The position numbers and the translations under genes were made by a program. A stretch of 7,245 nucleotides of DNA from Bacilli bacterium. Lineage in GTDB: Bacteria; Bacillota_I; Bacilli_A; ML615J-28; CAG-313. The stretch covers positions 1-7,245 of the forward strand of contig CAAGKY010000078.1 in assembly GCA_900770645.1 (NCBI GenBank), in the 5' to 3' direction. The notes below the pieces were generated by a model. It saw nothing but the letters and a program-made list of their open reading frames with translations. It did not search any database and was not told the DNA's origin. Shown here piece after piece: positions 1-5,136 of the stretch (position 1 is its first letter; each line of letters starts with the position of its first letter).

Positions 1-2
1 TC

Positions 3-515
3 GATAAACTTGTTCCCCATCTACATAAAGTAACTGGTATTGATGGAGAAACTCATCCAGATAGTACCAAACAACTAAGTAAAATATTATTGTTTGTGAT
101 AGCTATTGCGATTCATAACTTCCCAGAAGGAATTGCGGCAGGAGTTAGTTTTGGAACAGGTAACATCAGTTCCGCAATCACAGTTGCTGGAGGGATTGCT
201 TTACAAAACATCCCTGAAGGGATGGTAATTATAGCACCAATGCTAGCAGCCGGAATGAGTAAAAAAAGAACTTTTATAATTGCTAGCCTTACAGGAATTG
301 TTGAAGTATTAGGAACATTCATTGGTTACTATATTGTCGAAATATCTACAATAATCTTACCATTTGCTTTAGCATTTGCTGGTGGAACAATGCTTTATGT
401 AATCAGTGATGAAATGATTCCCGAAACGCATTCACACGGAAATGAACGTGCTGCAACATATGCATTAATAGTAGGATTTATTGTAATGCTTGTGTTTGAT
501 TTCATATTAGGATAA
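3..515 (+). CDS. ZIP-family divalent metal transporter, 5' end missing
   Basis: Integral membrane transporter of the ZIP family (ZupT/GufA type), which moves zinc and other divalent metals into the cytoplasm. The reading frame is open to the window's left edge and 170 residues are visible. The ATG-less internal TTG at 90 is not a real start, because family-like sequence (DKLVPHLH, the end of helix 3 and the variable loop) continues upstream of it. Helix 4 carries HNFPEG at visible residues 38-43 and helix 5 carries QNIPEG at 68-73; these paired motifs form the binuclear metal site in ZIP proteins. A later helix has DEMIPE at 136-141, and the last hydrophobic helix ends at the stop codon. Helix 5 has Gln where many relatives have His, as in some GufA-like members. 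Roughly 60-100 N-terminal residues (helices 1-3) are probably off the window. Family assignment is firm; the metal specificity is not readable. Confidence 0.93.
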   Translation, partial: DKLVPHLHKVTGIDGETHPDSTKQLSKILLFVIAIAIHNFPEGIAAGVSFGTGNISSAITVAGGIALQNIPEGMVIIAPMLAAGMSKKRTFIIASLTGIVEVLGTFIGYYIVEISTIILPFALAFAGGTMLYVISDEMIPETHSHGNERAATYALIVGFIVMLVFDFILG

Positions 516-524
516 AAAAGAATA

Positions 525-550
525 ATAATTTGCGTTAAAAAACAAATTAT
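525..550. repeat. 8-bp perfect inverted repeat over a promoter
   Basis: ATAATTTG at 525-532 and CAAATTAT at 543-550 are exact reverse complements separated by 10 nt. The repeat lies just after the transporter stop but no T-run follows it, so it is a poor intrinsic terminator. It covers the proposed -35 hexamer and touches the TG of the extended -10 of the next operon, which is the position of a repressor operator. In such AT-rich DNA a chance repeat cannot be excluded. Confidence 0.5.
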
Positions 551-558
551 GATATAAT
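530..558 (+). promoter_or_regulatory. Promoter of the ACT/UPF0210 operon
   Basis: A -35-like TTGCGT (530-535) is followed after 17 nt by a perfect -10 TATAAT (553-558), preceded by TGA to give the extended -10 form TGATATAAT. Transcription would start near 565, leaving a leader of about 50 nt before the start codon at 613. The -35 matches consensus at only three of six positions, so the extended -10 probably carries much of the strength. Confidence 0.7.
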
Positions 559-612
559 GTTTGCAATAAAAAAAGTATATAATATTGTTACTTACAAGAA
601 GAGGTGTTTTAA

Positions 613-882
613 ATGAATGCAGTATTATCAGTAGTAGGAAAAGATACAGTAGGTATTTTAGCATCAGTATCAACAAAATGTGCTGAATATAAAGCTAATG
701 TTATTGATGTATCACAAACAGTTATTAATGAATATTTTGCGATGTTTATGTTTATTAATATAGATTCATTAACAATTGAATTCAACGACTTCGTTGATGA
801 ATTAGTTAAATTAGGAAAAGAAAAGAACTTAGAAATTCATGTAATGCATGAAGATATATTTAATCTAATGCATAAAATCTAG
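613..882 (+). CDS. ACT domain-containing protein, UPF0237 family
   Basis: An 89-residue cytoplasmic protein made of a single ACT domain, the ligand-binding fold that senses amino acids or other small molecules in many metabolic enzymes. The start of the domain (VVGKDTVGILASVSTKCAEYKANVIDVSQT, here given by its key parts VVGKD, GILA and IDVSQT) is typical of the UPF0237 group, and the length matches the usual 88-90 residues. It ends with the family-like HEDIFNLMHKI. The ATG is preceded by GAGGTG at 601-606 with 6 nt spacing. The next gene starts 9 nt downstream and is the usual genomic partner of this family, for example the Streptococcus pneumoniae SP0238/SP0239 pair. By inference it is a regulatory or ligand-sensing subunit for that partner. 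The ligand is unknown. It has no catalytic residues that I recognise. Confidence 0.93.
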   Translation: MNAVLSVVGKDTVGILASVSTKCAEYKANVIDVSQTVINEYFAMFMFINIDSLTIEFNDFVDELVKLGKEKNLEIHVMHEDIFNLMHKI

Positions 883-887
883 AGGTG
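881..887 (+). promoter_or_regulatory. Shine-Dalgarno overlapping the upstream stop codon
   Basis: AGAGGTG shares its first two bases with the TAG stop of the ACT gene (880-882) and lies 4 nt before the ATG at 892. Ribosomes finishing the ACT protein are therefore already at the start of the next gene, which suggests translational coupling and balanced production of the two proteins. Confidence 0.7.
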
Positions 888-891
888 TAGT

Positions 892-2250
892 ATGTACAAT
901 AATAGAGAAATTATGGAAACTATCCGTATGATTGAAGAACAAAATCTTGATGTTAGAACTATAACAATGGGTATTTCTTTAATTGATTGTATGGATACAG
1001 ATATAGATAAATCATGTGAAAAAGTATATAATAAAATATATAACTATGCCAAAGACTTAGTTTCAACAGGAGAAAAAATATCTAAAAAATATGGTATTCC
1101 CATTATTAACAAAAGGGTTGCGGTTACACCTATCTCAATGCTTGTAGGGGTTAGTGGTGGAGATCCTGTAAAATACGCGAAAACATTAGACAAAGTAGCT
1201 AATGATATTGGTATTGACTTTATTGGTGGATATTCAGCTCTTGTACAAAAAGGTTTTGCACCTGGAGATTTAGAATTAATTAATTCCATCCCAGAAGCAC
1301 TTGCATCAACTAGCAAATTATGTTCATCAGTTAATATTGGTTCAACTAGAGCGGGTATTAATCTTGATGCGGTTAAAATAATGGGTCAAAAAATTGTTGA
1401 AGCAGCTCATCTTACAAAAGATAATGATTGTATTGCGGCATCTAAATTAGTAGTATTCTGTAATGCGGTTGAAGATAATCCATTTATGGCAGGAGCTTTC
1501 CACGGAGTTGGAGAAGCTGATGCAGTTATTAATGTTGGAGTATCAGGACCAGGGGTTGTAAGAGCAGCAATTGCGAATGCACCAAAAGATGCCTCAATTT
1601 CAGAAATTGCAGAAATTATTAAAAAGACAGCTTTTAAAGTTACAAGAATGGGACAACTTGTAGGTGTTGAAGCATCTAACATGCTTAATAAACCATTTGG
1701 TATTGTAGACTTATCACTTGCACCTACTCCTGCAGTAGGAGATTCAGTAGCTCATATCTTAGAAGAAATGGGACTAGAACAATGTGGTAGCTGTGGTACA
1801 ACCGCATGTCTTGCTATTTTAAATGATGCAGTTAAAAAAGGTGGAGTAATGGCATCAAGTAGAGTAGGGGGATTATCAGGAGCATTTATTCCTGTAAGTG
1901 AAGATGCGGGAATGATCAAAGCAGTAGAAAACAAATCTTTATCTATCGAAAAATTAGAAGCAATGACAGCAGTATGTTCAGTTGGTTTAGATATGATTGT
2001 AGTTCCTGGTGATACTACACCAGAAGTTTTATCAGCATTGATTGCGGATGAGGCAGCAATCGGTATGATTAACTCTAAAACTACCGCTGTTAGAGTAATT
2101 CCAGCAGTCGGTAAAAAAGATGGTGAACAACTTAATTTTGGTGGATTACTTGGATATGGGCCAATTATGCCAATATCTAAACTTAAACCAAATGTCTTCA
2201 TTAATCGTGGTGGTCAAATACCTTCACCACTTAATAGTCTAAAAAATTAA
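892..2250 (+). CDS. UPF0210/DUF711 'PFL family' protein
   Basis: A 452-residue soluble protein matching the UPF0210 family along its whole length. Recognisable conserved blocks are NLDVRTITMGISL near the N-terminus, KRVAVTPIS, GGYSALVQKG, SSVNIGS, AVEDNPFMAGAFHG, GVSGPGVV, DLSLAPTPAVGDSVA, GGLSGAFIPVSED, EAAIGMINSKTTA and the C-terminal RGGQIPSP. The family is annotated 'PFL family' because the solved structure of a pneumococcal member has the barrel fold of pyruvate formate-lyase and anaerobic ribonucleotide reductase; no reaction is established. The final RGG (439-441) is not the canonical RVxGY glycyl-radical motif. Residues 298-306 hold CGSCGTTAC, three cysteines in a CxxC-x4-C arrangement next to a Gly-rich turn. 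As I recall, several relatives have His or Thr at these positions. It is translationally coupled to the ACT gene, and the 42-nt gap to the following membrane protein gene holds no terminator. Family assignment is very secure; function is unknown. Confidence 0.95.
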   Translation: MYNNREIMETIRMIEEQNLDVRTITMGISLIDCMDTDIDKSCEKVYNKIYNYAKDLVSTGEKISKKYGIPIINKRVAVTPISMLVGVSGGDPVKYAKTLDKVANDIGIDFIGGYSALVQKGFAPGDLELINSIPEALASTSKLCSSVNIGSTRAGINLDAVKIMGQKIVEAAHLTKDNDCIAASKLVVFCNAVEDNPFMAGAFHGVGEADAVINVGVSGPGVVRAAIANAPKDASISEIAEIIKKTAFKVTRMGQLVGVEASNMLNKPFGIVDLSLAPTPAVGDSVAHILEEMGLEQCGSCGTTACLAILNDAVKKGGVMASSRVGGLSGAFIPVSEDAGMIKAVENKSLSIEKLEAMTAVCSVGLDMIVVPGDTTPEVLSALIADEAAIGMINSKTTAVRVIPAVGKKDGEQLNFGGLLGYGPIMPISKLKPNVFINRGGQIPSPLNSLKN

Positions 2251-2280
2251 TTATTTAAAATGATATCATAAATGCAGTTT

Positions 2281-2286
2281 GGGAGG
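2281..2286 (+). promoter_or_regulatory. Ribosome binding site that decides the YwaF-like start
   Basis: GGGAGG lies 6 nt before the ATG at 2293. An in-frame ATG at 2272 would place this site inside the coding region and has no Shine-Dalgarno of its own, so 2293 is the better start. Confidence 0.8.
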
Positions 2287-2292
2287 TATTAT

Positions 2293-3030
2293 ATGTTTAC
2301 TACAAGTCACATTATATTTTTAGCTATTTCTATAGTAGTAGTTTTTTTAGTAGTATTTTTAAACGCAAAATACAAGTTTTCATATAATGCAAATATTAAA
2401 GCATTACTAGTTGTAGGAATAATTAGTGAAATTATTAAAATATCAGATGTTATAGTATACAAAATAGGAGAAACATTTGAAACTACAGGTGGATATATTG
2501 AACCTGAATCATTACCATTTCACATGTGTACAATCCAAATATTCTTTGTATTTGCCTTAGTATTCTTTATTAAAAACGAAAAAGCAAAATCGGTCTTATT
2601 AGATTTTATGTTTCCAACAATGTGTATTGGAGCAGCACTTGCTTTATTAATTCCAACTGATGGAACTGAATTTGGTGAATTAAGAACATACCAATACTTT
2701 ATCTATCATGGATATTTAGTAGGATTTGCGATTTACTTGGTAATGTCTAAAACAATAATAATTACTTGGAAGACATTATTTAGAAATACTGTGATACTAT
2801 TTATATTCTCAATTATTGCGATTTACTTAAATGGTATGATGCAATATGCAAATACTAATTTTATGTTTGTTTCTAGACCTCCAATTGAAGGATTACCTAT
2901 TTTAAACCTTAATCAAGGGTGGCATATTTACTATTTAAAATTAGCATTAACTGCTATTGTGTTGTTATTTATTATTCATTTTCCATTCATTTTACATAAC
3001 AAAAAAATAGCAAAAAAATCCGGGTTATAA
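2293..3030 (+). CDS. YwaF/TIGR02206-family seven-helix membrane protein
   Basis: A 245-residue, very hydrophobic protein with about seven predicted transmembrane helices at roughly residues 7-24, 37-57, 74-93, 99-120, 132-152, 162-184 and 217-238, and a basic C-terminal tail (HNKKIAKKSG) expected to be cytoplasmic. It resembles the uncharacterised TIGR02206 (Bacillus subtilis YwaF-like) family: a short N-terminal FTTSHI segment, LPFHMC at 74-79 at the start of helix 3, a YHGYL motif at the start of helix 5, and NFMFVSRPP before the final W-x-Y helix. The length fits the family (about 230-250). It lacks an obvious signal peptide, ATPase or known transport motif, so no substrate can be named. 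It follows the UPF0210 gene by 42 nt and is probably co-transcribed with it, then closed by its own terminator. The His and Cys of LPFHMC are the most interesting conserved polar positions in the membrane. Confidence 0.82.
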   Translation: MFTTSHIIFLAISIVVVFLVVFLNAKYKFSYNANIKALLVVGIISEIIKISDVIVYKIGETFETTGGYIEPESLPFHMCTIQIFFVFALVFFIKNEKAKSVLLDFMFPTMCIGAALALLIPTDGTEFGELRTYQYFIYHGYLVGFAIYLVMSKTIIITWKTLFRNTVILFIFSIIAIYLNGMMQYANTNFMFVSRPPIEGLPILNLNQGWHIYYLKLALTAIVLLFIIHFPFILHNKKIAKKSGL

Positions 3031-3051
3031 TGCAAATTATAACCTTTTTTT
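3023..3051 (+). terminator. Intrinsic terminator after the YwaF-like gene
   Basis: GGTTATAA (3023-3030) and TTATAACC (3037-3044) form a perfect 8-bp stem with a 6-nt loop, followed by seven T (3045-3051). The left arm contains the last two codons including the TAA stop, so the hairpin begins inside the coding sequence. An A-run just upstream (3014-3018 and neighbours) mirrors the T-tract and could help on the opposite strand. It separates the first operon from glyA. Confidence 0.88.
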
Positions 3052-3092
3052 ATACAAAATTTATGTAAACAAAATGTAATTATTTTCAAGAG

Positions 3093-3127
3093 TTTATCAG
3101 TTGCATAATGCTTATTTTTTTGATAAA
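3093..3127. repeat. TTTATCA/TGATAAA inverted repeat around the glyA promoter
   Basis: TTTATCA at 3093-3099 and TGATAAA at 3121-3127 are exact reverse complements whose centres are 28 bp apart. The left copy lies just upstream of the proposed -35 and the right copy is the extended -10 itself. This could be a two-site operator or a coincidence in AT-rich DNA. Confidence 0.4.
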
Positions 3128-3129
3128 AT
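3101..3129 (+). promoter_or_regulatory. glyA: Promoter of the glyA-nrdG-nrdD operon
   Basis: A -35-like TTGCAT (3101-3106), a 17-nt spacer with a run of eight T, and TAAAAT (3124-3129) preceded by TGA to give the extended -10 TGATAAAAT. The arrangement copies that of the promoter at 530-558: TTGC-type -35, 17-nt spacing and TGA before the -10. Transcription would begin near 3136, giving a leader of about 80 nt before the glyA start. Confidence 0.65.
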
Positions 3130-3158
3130 TAAGTAAATAAAAAGTGTAAAAATATATC

Positions 3159-3187
3159 GAAAAATCCTAAAAAAACAAGGGTTTTTT
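3159..3187 (+). promoter_or_regulatory. Terminator-like hairpin in the glyA leader
   Basis: In the transcribed leader, AAAAATCCT (3160-3168) can pair with AGGGTTTTT (3178-3186) through nine pairs including one G-U, with a further G-U at 3159/3187, around a 9-nt A-rich loop. An A-tract, short GC core and T-tract are the parts of an intrinsic terminator, though only two pairs are G-C. It ends 15 nt before the Shine-Dalgarno. A weak second stem, CTTTT (3188-3192) with AAAAG (3197-3201), could form right after it and touch the ribosome binding site. Attenuation, mRNA protection or chance are all possible. Confidence 0.35.
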
Positions 3188-3214
3188 CTTTTAACAAAAA
3201 GCGGAGGTGAACGG

Positions 3215-4423
3215 ATGAAAGAAATATTTGATTTAATTCAACAAGAATGTAATAGACAAAACGAAGGTATTGAATTAATTGCGAGTGAAAACTATGCAAG
3301 TAAAGAAGTACGCGAAGCATGTGGATCTATTTTAACCAATAAATATGCAGAAGGATATCCAAATAGAAGATACTATGGTGGATGTGAAGTTGTTGATTTA
3401 ATTGAAAATATTGCGATTGAAAAAGCATGTGAGTTATTTGGAGCTAAATATGCCAATGTTCAACCCCATAGTGGATCACAAGCTAATGCGGCTGCATATC
3501 GAGCATTAATACCTGATGGTGGTAAGATTTTAAGTTTAGTTCTTAATGATGGTGGACATCTAACCCATGGAAGTCCGGTAAGTTTTTCAAGTAATTTATA
3601 TAATTTCGTTCATTATCCATTATCTAGTGAAGGTAAATTAGATTATGATAGCATTCTAGAAATTGCTATGAAAGAAGCTCCAGATGCTATCCTAGCTGGA
3701 TACAGTGCGTTCCCTTATCAAATTGATTTTAAAAAGTTTAGAGAAATATGTGATAAAGTGGGATGTAAGTTTATTGTAGATATGGCACATATCGCAGGAC
3801 TAGTTGCTGCAGGATTACACCAAAGTCCGGTACCATACGCTGATATCGTAACTACTACTACTCATAAAACCTTAAGAGGACCACGTGGAGGATTAATCTT
3901 AACTAATTCACCAGAATTAATTAAAAAGATTAATAGTGCAATCTTCCCATATTATCAAGGAGGACCACTAGAACATATTATTGCGGGGAAAGCAATTTGT
4001 TTTAATGAAGCACTTAAACCATCATTTAAAGAATATGCAAGCAAGATTATAGAAAATACTAAAGCTTGTTGTGAAGAACTTAGAGCCTTAGGTGCAGTAA
4101 CTAGTGATACTGAAAATCACTTATTCTTAATCAATACACTTGCAAGTTATAATATCACTGGAAAAGAAGCTCAATATAAATTAGAAGAAATTAATATTAC
4201 AGCTAATAAAAACATGATTCCTGGAGATACATTATCTGCTAAAGAAACAAGTGGTTTAAGAGTTGGATTTGCAGCTACAACTACTAGAGGTTGTACAAAA
4301 GAAGACGCAAAAACAATTGCTAAATTAATACACCAATATTTATCATCTACAATTAGTCAAGAAGAGGCATTAAAAGAAGTTAACAAAATCGTTAATTCTT
4401 GGTCAAAGATTGAAGAAATCTAA
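3215..4423 (+). CDS. glyA: Serine hydroxymethyltransferase
   Basis: A cytoplasmic PLP enzyme that converts serine and tetrahydrofolate to glycine and 5,10-methylene-tetrahydrofolate, the main one-carbon supply for thymidylate, purine and methionine synthesis. It has 402 residues, slightly shorter than the usual 410-420. Landmarks in order are IELIASENY near residue 20, NKYAEGYPNRRYYGGCE, NVQPHSGSQAN, HLTHGSP, the PLP-ring-binding DMAHIAGL, and TTTTHKTLRGPRGG, in which Lys218 should form the Schiff base. The C-terminal substrate-binding loop has TSGLRVG with its conserved Arg. The stretch after it reads GFAATTTRG where most family members have GTPAxTTRG, and the preceding loop has IPGD rather than VPxD-SPFVT, so this lobe is somewhat divergent. 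A strong GGAGGTG (3203-3209) precedes the ATG by 5 nt. The gene is followed by nrdG with a 1-nt gap, consistent with one nucleotide-precursor operon. Confidence 0.97.
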   Translation: MKEIFDLIQQECNRQNEGIELIASENYASKEVREACGSILTNKYAEGYPNRRYYGGCEVVDLIENIAIEKACELFGAKYANVQPHSGSQANAAAYRALIPDGGKILSLVLNDGGHLTHGSPVSFSSNLYNFVHYPLSSEGKLDYDSILEIAMKEAPDAILAGYSAFPYQIDFKKFREICDKVGCKFIVDMAHIAGLVAAGLHQSPVPYADIVTTTTHKTLRGPRGGLILTNSPELIKKINSAIFPYYQGGPLEHIIAGKAICFNEALKPSFKEYASKIIENTKACCEELRALGAVTSDTENHLFLINTLASYNITGKEAQYKLEEINITANKNMIPGDTLSAKETSGLRVGFAATTTRGCTKEDAKTIAKLIHQYLSSTISQEEALKEVNKIVNSWSKIEEI

Positions 4424-4424
4424 A

Positions 4425-5117
4425 ATGAGAATTTGTGGTTTACAAAAAGTAACTTTACTAGATTTCCCTGGACACGTTGCTTGTACAGTATTTCTAGGAG
4501 GATGTAACTTCAATTGCCCATTCTGTTATAATGCTTCATTAATAGGAAGTGTAGATGCAGAAGAATTAATGAGTAGTGATGAATTTTTCAAATATTTAAA
4601 TAATCGTAAAGGTATTCTAGATGGAGTAGCTATTACGGGTGGAGAACCATTATTACATAAAGAAGTTAAAGAGTTTATTCAAAAAATTAAAGCTTTAGGT
4701 TTTAAAGTAAAGTTAGATACAAATGGATCATTCCCTAAAGTATTAAAAAATCTAATAGATGAACAATTAGTAGATTATGTAGCAATGGATATAAAAAATA
4801 CATTAGATAAGTATTGTCTAACAGTTGGTTGTAAAAGCAATATTGAAGATATTAAAGAAAGTATCCAAATACTTATCAATAGTAATATCGATTATGAATT
4901 TAGAACAACAATTGTAAAAGAGTATCACAGCATTGATGAGTTTACTAAAATCGGTGAATTAATCAAAGGGGCTAAAAAATACTTTTTACAATGTTATCAA
5001 TATCGAGATAGTGTTCGTGAAAAAACATTAAATCCCATGACAAAAGAAGAATTGACATTGTGTTTAGAAAAAGTAAAGCCATACGTTGAATATGCTGCTT
5101 TAAGAGAAATAGATTAA
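4425..5117 (+). CDS. nrdG: Anaerobic ribonucleotide reductase activase (radical SAM)
   Basis: Radical S-adenosylmethionine enzyme that uses a [4Fe-4S] cluster and reductive cleavage of SAM to generate the glycyl radical on NrdD. From the ATG at 4425 the protein has 230 residues. The N-terminus MRICGLQKVTLLDFPG is characteristic of the longer NrdG subfamily (TIGR02495 type, about 230 residues, unlike the roughly 150-residue E. coli NrdG). The cluster motif CNFNCPFC gives Cys27, Cys31 and Cys34, and GGEP at 72-75 is the SAM-binding motif; a TNGSFP stretch follows. A TTG at 4410 is in frame but would overlap glyA by 14 nt and add five residues outside family homology, so I prefer 4425, with a weak GAAGAA 7 nt upstream. 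The glyA stop is one base away, so translational coupling is likely. The substrate gene nrdD begins 19 nt downstream. Confidence 0.94.
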   Translation: MRICGLQKVTLLDFPGHVACTVFLGGCNFNCPFCYNASLIGSVDAEELMSSDEFFKYLNNRKGILDGVAITGGEPLLHKEVKEFIQKIKALGFKVKLDTNGSFPKVLKNLIDEQLVDYVAMDIKNTLDKYCLTVGCKSNIEDIKESIQILINSNIDYEFRTTIVKEYHSIDEFTKIGELIKGAKKYFLQCYQYRDSVREKTLNPMTKEELTLCLEKVKPYVEYAALREID

Positions 5118-5136
5118 AAAGGAAAGGTACAAAAAT

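Noticed and set aside
395..676. Minus-strand open frame across the 516-612 intergenic region
   Set aside because: It overlaps the end of the metal transporter, the promoter and the ACT gene. Its translation is AT-driven Leu/Ile/Tyr-rich sequence with no family resemblance.
1752..2201. Minus-strand open frame of 149 codons inside the UPF0210 gene
   Set aside because: It is a shadow of a strongly conserved + strand gene, has low-complexity composition and lacks a ribosome binding site.
2260..2269. Palindrome ATGATATCAT containing a TGATATCAT extended -10-like sequence before the YwaF-like gene
   Set aside because: The position 17 nt upstream is a run of A with no -35 likeness, and 10-bp palindromes of this composition are expected by chance.
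2272..2292. Upstream ATG for the YwaF-like protein
   Set aside because: The Shine-Dalgarno GGGAGG lies inside this extension and is correctly spaced only for the ATG at 2293.
3131..3165. NrdR box upstream of glyA-nrdG-nrdD
   Set aside because: The ATATAT core is present, but the flanking ACAC/GTGT arms and the second box expected for NrdR are not.
3130..3214. Known riboswitch in the glyA leader
   Set aside because: The leader is only about 80 nt and very A-rich, and I find no conserved glycine, tetrahydrofolate, SAM or T-box elements.
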